Positions 44,927 through 55,343 of a stretch of DNA of 64,000 nt are shown in pieces. Positions within the stretch are counted from its first letter, which is position 1. Every line of letters begins with the position of its first letter. The notes beneath the pieces are model-generated. The model worked only from the letters and a program-made list of their open reading frames with translations. It had not been told where the DNA came from and did not search any database. Source of the stretch: Triglochin maritima (taxonomy: Eukaryota; Streptophyta; Magnoliopsida; Alismatales; Juncaginaceae); assembly GCA_963682175.1 (NCBI GenBank), contig OY821791.1, forward strand, positions 32,734,326 through 32,798,325. Direction: 5' to 3'. The translations under genes were made by a program, and so were the position numbers.

Positions 44927-44999
44927 GTTAATTGATCGATTGAAACTTGAAAGGGTTGGTGTTGTAAAGGAAAGGAGGAGAAGAGAAGGAGAAGGAGAA

Positions 45000-46962
45000 G
45001 GAGAAGGAGGTGGGCGACGTCGCGACGGCGGCAGAGATCACCAACGTCGGAAGAGGAAGAAGAAGCCCTGGTTACGTTGATCGAGTATAGATCTAAAGAG
45101 GTTGATGACCTCCGGAAGAAGACGGAATACTATGAGAACCAACTCAACGACGCCCACAAAAGCCTTCAACTCCTCAAAACCCGACTCATCAAAGCCCGAC
45201 GTCGACGCCCTTCTTCCATTCAACCCTCCCATCTCAATCCTTCATCTCAATCGCCCCTCAACCTCCAACCCCAACACCAAAAGCCTCAACTTCTCATTCC
45301 GGCCGTCAAACCCTCTTCCAATTCATCTCCTGCTACTGGTAATCCTCAGTTCCAATTGAATAGATAATCCTCAATTCTAATTGTTATCGTACTTACTAGG
45401 TGCTCCTGCTAATCTCCGCAAACTCCAACCACCAAAACAACAACAACAACAAAGCCATGTCCAAAGCAAGGACTTGATCACGAGCGTGAGAACGTCTTCC
45501 TCGCCACACCTCATCCGTCTTCATTCCAGCACCCACATACCCACCCACCACAACAGGAGGCTCAGATGTCTCGTGCTCAGTCCCACCAACGACAATCACT
45601 TCTTCACTAGGTACTTCTTTTCTTTCATACTATCTCCTCTATTTCTCTACCATATTTAATCATGTGTGGTGTGCAGTGCCCTGGATGGAGTTGTCAACCT
45701 TTGGGAACTTCGCGCCATTAGCAAGGTCATATTGACACCTCTGCCATTGCTTATGAAGTGGGAAGTCTAAGTCTTTTGGCTTTTACTTTTTGAAGAAGAA
45801 CAACCTTAACTGAAAGAAGTCAACTTCGTTTACTGGCCAACTAAAATAATACTCATTGAATTTTTCAAAATTCTTTGTTCGTCTGGTAAGTTTTACCATT
45901 CTAACTTCACTTACATTCCCTACTAATTTAGTGAACATGCTAATTTGGCAATTCATGTGCAAGAATTGTGATCCTTAATTGTGTATTGTTTCTAACCTAT
46001 GCCAACTAGTTTTGAATTAAAGATTTGTTACTGTTGTTGAAACTTGTTCACTTCTAATAAGCAGTTACATTGAACCTTAGGCTTCTATTGTCAAGTAAAG
46101 TTTGAATTAGCTGATCTGAAAATTGATTTATCTTGTTAATCTCAACAGGAAAGAGTTACTTTCTTAGAAGCGAAATCGCATGTCAAAGGTATTATCAACA
46201 ACATACAGTTCATGCCATGGACACATTTGTGCTTTGCAACCGGTGGAAGTGACCATGCTGTTGTACTATGGAACATGAATAAGGATGGCAATTCATGGAA
46301 GCCACAGGCAGTGCACAGGAACATGCATTCTTCTGCTGTCACTGGAGTTGCTGGGTTGCAACAAAAGAAAATGATACTATCTGTTGGTGCAGACAAGAGA
46401 ATTATTGGTTTTGACATGGTGTCGGCTAGAGCTGACTTCAAACATCAAATAGAAAGTAAATGCATGAGTGTTTTGCCAAACCCATTCGACTTCAATCTAT
46501 TTATGGTGCAAACAGGGTCAGTGCACTAACTCCACATTATGCACAATTTTTGCAGTTTTGTTATAATGAAACTCAGCAAAAGTGTCCCTCAAGAACCTTT
46601 ACTTCCATTGAAAGCATGTTCATTGGCTTCTTGCATGATACATCTTCCATCAAATTTGGTTCTACAGGGCACCTGGAAAGCAGCTCAGGTTATTTGACAT
46701 CAGATTAAGGCAGACAGAAATCCATTCTTTTGGTTGGAAGCAAGAGAACAGCGAATCTCAATCTGCTTTGATCAATCAGGCATGGTCCTCTGATCAGCTG
46801 ATCCGATGATTCATATCTTCGACATCAGGTGTACTGGTTGCACTCCATCTCAATCAGTGCAGGCTCATCAGAAAAGAGTCTTCAAGGCTGCATGGCACCG
46901 ATCACTCCCATTATTGGTGTCCATTTCCTCCGCTCTTAACATTGGTTTGCACAAGATAAGTT
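45000..46962 (+). pseudogene. WD40/transducin family gene with N-terminal coiled coil, decayed
   Basis: Exon 1 (to a GTAATC donor after 45341) encodes EEEEEALVTLIEYRSKEVDD and a coiled coil ending LLKTRLIKARRR; I find no convincing in-frame ATG upstream. Exon 2 (45401-45610) is Gln/Ser-rich and ends CLVLSPTNDNHFFT. Exon 3 (45677 on) completes SALDGVVNLWEL, a WD repeat. Exon 4 (46149-46517) encodes IQFMPWTHLCFATGGSDHAV, VLWNM and DKRIIGFDMV, a classic WD40 pair. The last exon (46668-46962) splices in frame as TGAPGKQLRLFDIRLRQTEI. Exons between 3 and 4 appear lost. A frame break follows AWSSD near 46797; another frame gives ADPMIHIFDIR and ends LNIGLHKIS. Copia element D sits exactly at the stop codon. 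Confidence 0.75.
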
Positions 46963-47359
46963 TGTTAGATTAACCATAATCTTTCATAAACATTATTTAT
47001 GAAACATACCTTAACGTGAAGAACCCATATTTGTACAACTGTTAGATTAAGATCGTACCTCCAGCCATATTGTCCAAGCCTCTGTCAATGTTTTGTTGTT
47101 CAAGAATATATGTATAGGAGTAGTCTTCTAGCCTTTCTCTATTCCTTAAAGTTATTTTCCAATGGAGAGATCTTTATCACTATTTATAGATAGGCTAGGG
47201 ACCAAGAAACTCCCACTAACCACCCAATAACTCCTTCCATTAGAGAGTAACCGTTCTTGGGTAGTTATGGATTTAAATTTTCCAAATTTAACGTATCCTT
47301 TCATGAAGGCATGCATTCCTTCATTAATCAAGACACGTGGGCACAATAGTTTTCCAACA
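46963..47359 (-). repeat. 3' LTR of element D
   Basis: On the element strand it starts TGTTGGAAAACTATTG and ends GATTAATCTAACA-like bases (TGTTAGATT on the plus strand). An inverted TATA box (TATTTATAG) lies at about 47182-47190. Confidence 0.96.
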
Positions 47360-47374
47360 TTCTCCCACTTGACC
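47360..47374 (-). promoter_or_regulatory. Polypurine tract of element D
   Basis: On the minus strand CAAGTGGGAGAA directly precedes the TGTTGG start of the 3' LTR, the standard copia plus-strand primer. Confidence 0.88.
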
Positions 47375-47707
47375 ATATGTCTTGATTGAAAGTACAATAA
47401 GTGGTTTATAATCTTATTATGGCCATAAACTTTGTATACTAATTATTTATATAAAAGTCTCAATATACGAATAATGGCGGTCATACCCTTTAAGCGAGTA
47501 ATTCCTTCCATCAATTACGGACATGATATTTCATATAAATACTTTATGAGTTTCATAACTTTATAAATGAACTTCCGATAAGTTATTCATGGTCCACTTT
47601 ACGCTTGACATTTACTGACTTTATGTGCACAAATAAAACATAAAATATATGTATTATATAATGTCAAACATCCAAATGAGGTCCAGTTATACTACATAAG
47701 ATCACTA

Positions 47708-50700
47708 TCATACATCACATGTATTAATAAGTCCCATACGATCCACATGATCCTTAAAAACTTTAACCGGTAATCCTTTGGTCAAGGGATCAGCAACCAT
47801 CAATTCGGTACCAATATGTTGGATGTCTATTTTCCGATCTTTGATATGACCTCTAACTGATAGATACTTTATGTCTATATGTTTGCTACGACTACTGCTC
47901 TTATTATTCTTTGAAAAGAAAACTGCAGCCATGTTATCGCAATAGATCCTTATTGGTCTCTCCACTGAGTCAATGACTCTCAAACCAGACAAAAAGTACT
48001 TTAACCAGATAGCTTGTGACGTGGCTCCATAGCATGCAATAAATTCCGCTTCCATCGTAAATGTTGCAACAATACTTTGCTTAATACTTCTCCAAGATAT
48101 CGCACCACCAGCAAGTACAAATACATAGCCAGAAGTGGATTTCTTAGAATCACGACATCCTCCGAAATCTGAATCTGAATAGCCAGTGACTTCCAAATGA
48201 TCTGAATGCTTGTATGTGAGCATATAGTTCTTTGTTCCTTGAAGATATCGCATAACCTTCTTTGCAGCTTTCCAATGATCAAGGCCTGGATTACTTTGAT
48301 ATCTGCCCAACATTCCAACTGCGTATGCTATATCGGGTCTTGTACAAACCTGAGCATACATAAGTTTCCCTACAGCAGAAGCATAGGGTATATTGTCCAT
48401 TTCTTTAGACTCTAATGAGTTGCGTGGACATTGTTCCAAACTGAATTTATCTCCTTTGACAATAGGAGCTGGAGTAGGTGAGCAATTTTGCATCCTAAAA
48501 CTTTCCAAAATCCTTTCAATGTAGCCTTTTTGAGATAAACCTAATGATCGTTGTGATCTATCTCTATGAATCTCTATGCCAAGAACATAAGAGGCTTCAC
48601 CCATATCCTTCATCTCAAATTTTTGGGAAAGAAATTCTTTAGTGTTATGAAGTAAACCCATGTCACTACTTGCAAGTAAAATGTCATCCACATATAGAAT
48701 CAAAAATATAAATTTGCTCCCACTCACTTTAAGATATACACATTGATCCATGATGTTCTCAATAAAACCAAAAGAGCTAATCACATCGTGAAATTTTGTA
48801 TACCACTGGCGGGATGCTTGTTTGAGTCCATATATTGACCTATTTAACTTGCAAACTAGGTTATCATTTCTACAAAAACCTTCTGGTTGCTTCATGTATA
48901 CTTCTTCCTCAAGATCCCCATTTAGAAAGGCAGTTTTGACATCCATTTGATGTAATTCCATGTCAAAATGAGCTACCAATGCCATGATTATTCTAAAAGA
49001 ATCCTTCGTAGAGACTGGAGAGAATGTTTCGTTATAATCAATGCCTTCCTTTTGTGTGAAACCCTTCGCCACCAATCTTGCTTTATATCGTTCAATATTA
49101 CCAAAAGCATCTTTTTTAGTCTTAAAGACCCACTTACAACCTATAGTTGTTGCCTTTTGTGGTAATTCAACGAGAGTCCAAACTTTATTATTGGCCATGG
49201 ATTCCATTTCTTCTTTCATAGCATTGTACCACAATTGAGATTTTTCTCCATTCATTGCTTGTGAAAATGTAATGGGATCATTAATGATATCAACACCAGC
49301 ATCAATATCATGTAAGTATACAACATAATCATCAAAAGTTGTCGGCTTCCTCATTCTCGAAGATCTTCTTAATTCAACTGTTTCATCCAAATTAACTAGA
49401 TTTTGGTGAGTGGCCCCATCAGTTGAATTCTCGCGATGTGGAATAGCAAGAATTTGTTCCTCATGAGTTAATTCGTCTCTTAAATGATCATTTTGAATCA
49501 TGACAAATGGACTATCTTTAGAAAGAGGACTCTCTTCTTCGATTTCCTCAAATTGAACATTACGAGGTAAATCATTTCCACAATCTTCAATATCTTCAAG
49601 AAATTTAGCATTTCTTGCTTCAACAACCGAGGGTGTGTGAGTAGGACAGTAGAATCTAAACCCTTTTGAATTCATTGCATAACCAAGAAAGTAGCCACTA
49701 GTTGTACGAGGATCTAATTTCTTTATGTTCGGGTTATAGATCCTTACTTCTACAGGACAACCCCAAATGTGTAAATGTCTTAAACTAGGTTTCCGACCAA
49801 CCCACAATTCATAGGGTGTCTTTTGAACAACCTTTGATGGTACCCTATTTAAGACATAAATGGCAGTCTTTAAAGCCTCACTCCAAAACTTTATTGGAAG
49901 ATTAGATGCACTTATCATGCTTCTTACCATGTCCATAAGCGTCCTATTTCGTCTTTCCGCCACACCATTTTGTTGTGGTGTTCCTGGCATAGTGTATTGT
50001 GCAACAATACCCTCTTCTTCAAGGAATTTTGCGAATGGTCCTGGTGCTTGCCCTTTTGAAGTGTATCTTCCAAAATATTCACCACCTCTATCTGACCTTA
50101 CAACCTTTATTTTTTGTTCATATTGTTTCTCTACTTCTGTTTTGAATACTTTAAAAGCTTCTATGGCTTCTGATTTTTCAAATAATAAATAGAGATACAT
50201 GTATCTTGTATGGTCATCAATAAAAGAGATAAAATATCTTTGTCCATTCAAACAAGGTGTAGGAGATGGGCCCCATATATCCGTATGTATAATCTCTAAT
50301 TTATTAATGCTCCTAATTGCTCCTTTTGTGGATTTATTAGTTGTCTTTCCCTTTATACAACCAATACAAGTGTCAAAATCAGTGAAGTCAAGAGAATGTA
50401 AAACTCCATCATCCACTAATCTTTTCACACGTTGGATAGAGATATGGCATAATCTCTTGTGCCACAATTTAGAAGAATCTTCATTAATGATACATCTTTT
50501 AATTCCACCATTTTGATGCAACGTGGTAAGACTATGCTCAAGTGTGGGATCCAAACACAACTTATACAAACCATCTTGTCTTTTTCCATATCCAACACAA
50601 ACATTGTCTTTGATAAATTCAAAGGTTCCATTATCAATGCTAAATTTATAACCAAATTCATCAAGTTTGGATACAGAGATCAAGTTTCTTGAAAAAGACG

Positions 50701-51694
50701 GTACATAAAAAGTGTTCATAAGATCTAATACATATCCATTATTTAACACTAGTCTACACATGCCCACAACTTCTACTTTTGAACTGATCCGATTTCCTGA
50801 AAAGATAACTTGTTCATTCCCCTTTGGTTTCCTCTGCTTTAGGAAGCCCTGCATGGTAGTAGAGATGTGAATTGTACAACCAGAGTCAATCCACCATGTA
50901 TCATTAGGAGCATCAATAAAATATGATTCATGACATACATAGGAAAAACATGTACCTTTCTTCTCAAGCCACTTCTTATATTTAAGACATTCTTTCTTCA
51001 AATGTCCTTTTTTCTTGCAGAAGAAGCATGAAAGCTTACGTTCTGCATGTCCTTCCTTGTGGACTTTTGAGATGCCTTTACTTTTCTTTGACTTATGCTT
51101 GAAATGTGCTGCTAGATGAGCACTTTCCAATTTTTCATTCTTTAACCTTTCTTCCTCTTGTACACACATTGCCAATAGTTCATTAATGGTCCAATTTTCT
51201 TTATGTGTGTTATATGAAATCTTAAAAGGACCATACTCATTAGGAAGAGAATTTAGAATGAAAGTAACAAGAAATGACTCAGAAAATTCAACCTTCAGGG
51301 AGTTGAGTTGAGATGCAATGTCCCTCATTTCCATGATGTGTTCACGAATACTATTCGAGTTGTTGAACTTCATGCTTGAAAGTTTTTTCATCAAAGTGCT
51401 TGCTTGTGCTTTATCAGATTTTGCAAACTGTTCCTCGATGGCTTTCATGAAATCTTTAGCCTTAGTGCACTCCGGGATAGAACCTCGAATTACTTTACTT
51501 ATGTGGGTCTTTATTTGCATTAAACTTAAGCGATTGGATCGCTCCCACTTTTCATAGAGGTTTTTTTCAGATGGCGTACTTGTTTCCGTTGGAACAGATG
51601 GTTCATCCATACGAAATGCCAAGTCCATGTCCATACACCCAAGTGCCAACATAACCTTTTCTTTCCATTCAGAAAAATTGTCCCCAGTCAACAT
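47708..51694 (-). CDS. Element D gag-pol polyprotein, 1328 aa, intact
   Basis: A single ORF encodes every copia domain in order. Gag/UBN2-like helical region spans residues 1-200. CCHC knuckle CFFCKKKGHLKKEC is at 223-236. Protease WWIDSGCTIH has its catalytic Asp at 270. GAG-pre-integrase with H412/H417/C443/C446 zinc ligands is followed by the integrase core with HTDIWGP (D472), SDRGGEY (D535) and NGVAER (E580). RT begins with GCKWVFK (851), followed by QMDVKTAFLNG (D917) and YVDDILLA (1000-1007). RNase H ends with HIGTELMVADPLTKG near the C-terminus. Start: ATG at 51694, because an in-frame stop lies about 26 codons upstream. The leader between may include an intron (a TTTTGCAG acceptor precedes CAATTCC) extending the N-terminus. 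No internal stops, so probably functional. Confidence 0.96.
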   Translation of the reverse strand: MLTGDNFSEWKEKVMLALGCMDMDLAFRMDEPSVPTETSTPSEKNLYEKWERSNRLSLMQIKTHISKVIRGSIPECTKAKDFMKAIEEQFAKSDKAQASTLMKKLSSMKFNNSNSIREHIMEMRDIASQLNSLKVEFSESFLVTFILNSLPNEYGPFKISYNTHKENWTINELLAMCVQEEERLKNEKLESAHLAAHFKHKSKKSKGISKVHKEGHAERKLSCFFCKKKGHLKKECLKYKKWLEKKGTCFSYVCHESYFIDAPNDTWWIDSGCTIHISTTMQGFLKQRKPKGNEQVIFSGNRISSKVEVVGMCRLVLNNGYVLDLMNTFYVPSFSRNLISVSKLDEFGYKFSIDNGTFEFIKDNVCVGYGKRQDGLYKLCLDPTLEHSLTTLHQNGGIKRCIINEDSSKLWHKRLCHISIQRVKRLVDDGVLHSLDFTDFDTCIGCIKGKTTNKSTKGAIRSINKLEIIHTDIWGPSPTPCLNGQRYFISFIDDHTRYMYLYLLFEKSEAIEAFKVFKTEVEKQYEQKIKVVRSDRGGEYFGRYTSKGQAPGPFAKFLEEEGIVAQYTMPGTPQQNGVAERRNRTLMDMVRSMISASNLPIKFWSEALKTAIYVLNRVPSKVVQKTPYELWVGRKPSLRHLHIWGCPVEVRIYNPNIKKLDPRTTSGYFLGYAMNSKGFRFYCPTHTPSVVEARNAKFLEDIEDCGNDLPRNVQFEEIEEESPLSKDSPFVMIQNDHLRDELTHEEQILAIPHRENSTDGATHQNLVNLDETVELRRSSRMRKPTTFDDYVVYLHDIDAGVDIINDPITFSQAMNGEKSQLWYNAMKEEMESMANNKVWTLVELPQKATTIGCKWVFKTKKDAFGNIERYKARLVAKGFTQKEGIDYNETFSPVSTKDSFRIIMALVAHFDMELHQMDVKTAFLNGDLEEEVYMKQPEGFCRNDNLVCKLNRSIYGLKQASRQWYTKFHDVISSFGFIENIMDQCVYLKVSGSKFIFLILYVDDILLASSDMGLLHNTKEFLSQKFEMKDMGEASYVLGIEIHRDRSQRSLGLSQKGYIERILESFRMQNCSPTPAPIVKGDKFSLEQCPRNSLESKEMDNIPYASAVGKLMYAQVCTRPDIAYAVGMLGRYQSNPGLDHWKAAKKVMRYLQGTKNYMLTYKHSDHLEVTGYSDSDFGGCRDSKKSTSGYVFVLAGGAISWRSIKQSIVATFTMEAEFIACYGATSQAIWLKYFLSGLRVIDSVERPIRIYCDNMAAVFFSKNNKSSSRSKHIDIKYLSVRGHIKDRKIDIQHIGTELMVADPLTKGLPVKVFKDHVDRMGLINTCDV

Positions 51695-52417
51695 TGGAAC
51701 ATTAGAAGTACTATAGGCAGAAGGAATTGCTGCAAAAGAATTTAAATATTGTCATGCTATTATTATATATACTTAACATTTTGATTCAACCAATGTCAAA
51801 GTCAAGTAGAAATAAATTCAGATCTACCTTTGGGCAAAGATTGCATACACGCACTGAATTTAGAAACTTTATGAACAAAAACTATTGAATAAAGTATCAA
51901 TCATGAAATCATTCAAACCTTTGGGAATAGAATTTATCCAATCTTGACAAATATATTCAATATTTTCATCTAATTAATTTATAAACATAACTACTTCCCT
52001 TTTGGGTAGAGCAATTTTGTTCATAAATTAATTACAATTTTGATGTCATTTTCTTATATGAATGATAATAGCATTCACATTAAAATAGAATAGGATGCTT
52101 TGGCTACTCCTAGAACACTTTAATATTCTTAATAGTACGAAATGACATCATAAGCATCACCCTAAATTCACTTTACATTTGTAGAAATAATAATAAATTG
52201 TGTACCTCCTTAGTTAACTTCATCACTAACAAAGTAGTAGACATATATTAAAAATGTTAATTAATTTCAATATAACATCAAATACATGTGAAACCAACAC
52301 ATACGGAGTTACAGATGTTGAATCAAACATCATAGTAATATTTCCACCCACCACATGAATTTACAATCATAACAATCAAGAAACAAAAACTGGACAACAT
52401 GGAATGGAATCTGTGCT

Positions 52418-52429
52418 CTTGATACCAAC
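52418..52429 (-). promoter_or_regulatory. Primer binding site of element D
   Basis: On the minus strand TTGGTATCAAGAGC follows the 5' LTR end, matching the initiator tRNA-Met 3' end closely, as usual for copia. Confidence 0.88.
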
Positions 52430-52826
52430 TGTTAGATTAACCATAATCTTTCATAAACATTATTTATGAAACATACCTTAACGTGAAGAACCCATATTTG
52501 TACAACTGTTAGATTAAGATCGTACCTCCAGCCATATTGTCCAAGCCTCTGTCAATGTTTTGTTGTTCAAGAATATATGTATAGGAGTAGTCTTCTAGCC
52601 TTTCTCTATTCCTTAAAGTTATTTTCCAATGGAGAGATCTTTATCACTATTTATAGATAGGCTAGGGACCAAGAAACTCCCACTAACCACCCAATAACTC
52701 CTTCCATTAGAGAGTAACCGTTCTTGGGTAGTTATGGATTTAAATTTTCCAAATTTAACGTATCCTTTCATGAAGGCATGCATTCCTTCATTAATCAAGA
52801 CACGTGGGCACAATAGTTTTCCAACA
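52430..52826 (-). repeat. 5' LTR of element D
   Basis: Same length and, by eye, the same sequence as 46963-47359. Followed on the plus strand by the AAGTT target duplication. Confidence 0.96.
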
Positions 52827-52831
52827 AAGTT

Positions 52832-54200
52832 AGCACCTTTTCCAGTTCCATGTCTTCTGATTGCTTCAACAGAATTTTGTCTTGGTGTCAACTTTTAAGT
52901 ATTTTAATGCAAGCCACAGCCACCATGCCGTGAGCTTGTTCTACATAAGTTTTCAAGCTCCAATTATTTATAGTTTTTGAAAGTCTTCGCAGTTGCAAAA
53001 AAAAAAAAAGAATTAATACGGTTAGATGCTTAATGTAGATTATTTAGCCTTGATAAGTTCAGTCAGCAAATATATTGATTGACCCTTATCTTAGTCTTCC
53101 ATCAATCTCTCATAGTATGTTGTTTTTATGTTAAGTTAGCAGCCAGTGTGTTTGATGAGTGGGTCATAGTTAGCACCTTCATTCTTATGGGTACGCAAAC
53201 ACTTTTGTATTGGTACATTGCCAACACCAACAACCATGGTACAGAAGGGTTAACTGGCCTGGGAGCCCCATGCATGAATTCAGAAGCATGATTTTTACAC
53301 AACAAACAGTTTGCCAAAGGCCTTCATAGGTTTGTGCTGATGCGTGAATATCCTGGCGCATCGATCTTTGTAGAGAATTTACTGGGCACAGATCAATTCC
53401 CCCGAATTCAGTAAGTCTTACGTTGTAGGAGATGGTGATCCCTATGTGGCATAGGGTGGGCAGGTGTGGGGGCAATGAAATAGAAAATGCAATGTTCCAT
53501 AGTAGAGTTTCTTCCGCCCTGCATAATACCGTAGGACCAAGTGCACGCCAGATGAATGAATGATTTAGCCATGATTATGATGCCTTTTTTGTTCTTTGTT
53601 AACTTAAGATAATAATATGCAAATAACTTGCACAATTTCTCAAAGCTTAGCAAGATAATGAACAGAGCTGTAACCGAGCCGCTCCCGGTGGTTTCCTACG
53701 GAAACGTGCACACGATGGAAGCAAAATCGCAGTTAAACTATTACAAGACATGATCACCTGTGAAGAAATAGAGGATTATCTAACTCATGGGCCCAGGAGG
53801 ATTCAAAAGGCAATTGAAAATATTTAACTAATTGCCTGAGCGACCAAAAATAAATAGGTAGCTGGTGCTTACCAATCATGCAACCAAATTTTATCATTTT
53901 GTACTAATATTTTACCATGAACAGCATGTATATGACAAGAACCAACACTTAGACCATGATGAAATTGAACCCAATTTCACTAGTCAAGTGGGTTCATACA
54001 TTGATGTTGGGTGTGGTGCGTAGTAGAGGTTCTTGGTATCGATCATTTTGGTGTTGTTCCCGTACACGTTAGCAACCCATCAGAGTTGAATCCAACAAAG
54101 ATGAATTGGTTCGTAACTTGAGGCACATTGAAACCATTGGACTATATCAGGATAATTAATTGCTATCTTGTCTCTTTCCAAATGTATAACGGTCACATGT
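52832..54200. other. Flank of the WD40 pseudogene and intergenic DNA
   Basis: The first bases complete the former stop codon and 3' UTR of the WD40 gene. Beyond that several small ORFs on both strands (53079-53653) have no recognisable motif. I support no gene here. Confidence 0.45.
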
Positions 54201-54208
54201 AGCATACT

Positions 54209-54651
54209 TAGACCTGTCAATTGGGTCGTGTTCGTGTACTATCGTGTCTGACAGTTCTGCATTCGTGTCAGGATTTTGTGTTATCGTGTATAGTATATAT
54301 TGAAAAGATTTCATCATGTTTAGATTGAAAATAGTTAAGTGACATGTTATATTGATATTTTTCATTCTAAATAACATCTTAATTGACTATTATTAAGTAA
54401 AAACAATTGATTATCTAACAAAAGATGCAGTTCGTGTCTGTTTCGTGTACAAAAATAACTTATCGTGTTATCGTGTCGTGTTCGTGTCAAATCGTGTACC
54501 AATTATTTTATATTTGTATGTTCACAAAACATCATAATAAATCATTCCAATCATACAAAAAAATTCGTGTAAAGTCGTGTATAAATCGTGTCTCCTTATC
54601 GTGTCGTGTCCGTGTCGTGTAATCGTGTCGTGTCCAAAATTGACAGGTCTA
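54209..54651. mobile_element. hAT-type MITE (443 bp), CGTGT-rich, perfect 8-bp TSD
   Basis: Terminal inverted repeats TAGACCTGTCAATT...AATTGACAGGTCTA (14 bp perfect). AGCATACT flanks both sides (54201-54208, 54652-54659), the 8-bp duplication of hAT elements. Subterminal regions consist of many TCGTGT/CGTGTC repeats on both sides, as hAT subterminal transposase-binding repeats often do. No transposase. Confidence 0.93.
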
Positions 54652-54659
54652 AGCATACT

Positions 54660-55343
54660 TGTATGAAAATCAGGATCCGACCCGATTAAGTGTTGGATTA
54701 GTGGTTACCGGCTACCCGATAACAAATGTATAAATGCTATGCTTGTGTGTGCCACACAGACTAACCAACTGAGAAATAAAATCCTAAATCTTCTTGTTCG
54801 ATCGTCACTTCTTTCTTCTTCTTCTTCACCTTCTTCCAGCCCGTTGCTGGATTTTCATAGTATACACACTACTAAAAAGATCAGCAAAATGTGTCCCTCT
54901 CATCGTGACTATACAAAACTTACCCCCATGCCCATGCTAGCACCTTTCAGACCAGCCTCAACATATTTATCATACAAAGAGCGTTTTTCGTTATCTGATA
55001 AAATCTACGACAGGAAACAGTAAATATATAACCCCTTTATGCATTGTCTTGTTTAGTATCAAAGAGAACAATGGACAAAACAAAGAAAGCAGCGGCTTCT
55101 CTGGGAGGCCATTCTTCTGAATATATAAAGCCATAAATTTTTGGTGCCTTGGTTTTCACCAGCATCAAAAGGCATAGTTTTTTATTTTCTCTGAACAATG
55201 ATTGCATTTCAGGAGAAAGATGAGCGCATAAAATCAAATCCAGATCTTTACTTCATTTGATGGGAACTTGTTGTAGTTGATTTCTTCGTGTCCAGTTTGT
55301 TCATATTAATATTTCATGCTTCCCCTCATTTCAACATACATTC
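54660..55343. other. Intergenic stretch, no gene recognised
   Basis: An ORF at 54739-55023 is Ser-rich but I recognise no family, and its CT-rich part is low complexity. No splice or domain evidence. Confidence 0.4.

Larger units (their letters stand above)
46963..52826 (-). mobile_element. Complete young Ty1/copia retrotransposon (element D)
   Basis: 5864 bp with two 397-bp LTRs (46963-47359, 52430-52826) that look identical by eye. Target duplication AAGTT is at 46958-46962 and 52827-52831. Element sense is the minus strand: the 5' LTR is the right one, then the primer binding site, one uninterrupted gag-pol ORF (51694-47708), the polypurine tract and the 3' LTR. All structural parts needed for retrotransposition are visible, and identical LTRs imply a recent insertion. 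Confidence 0.97.

Noticed and set aside
49860..50692. Plus-strand ORFs within 47700-51700
   Set aside because: They are antisense shadows of the intact element D polyprotein.
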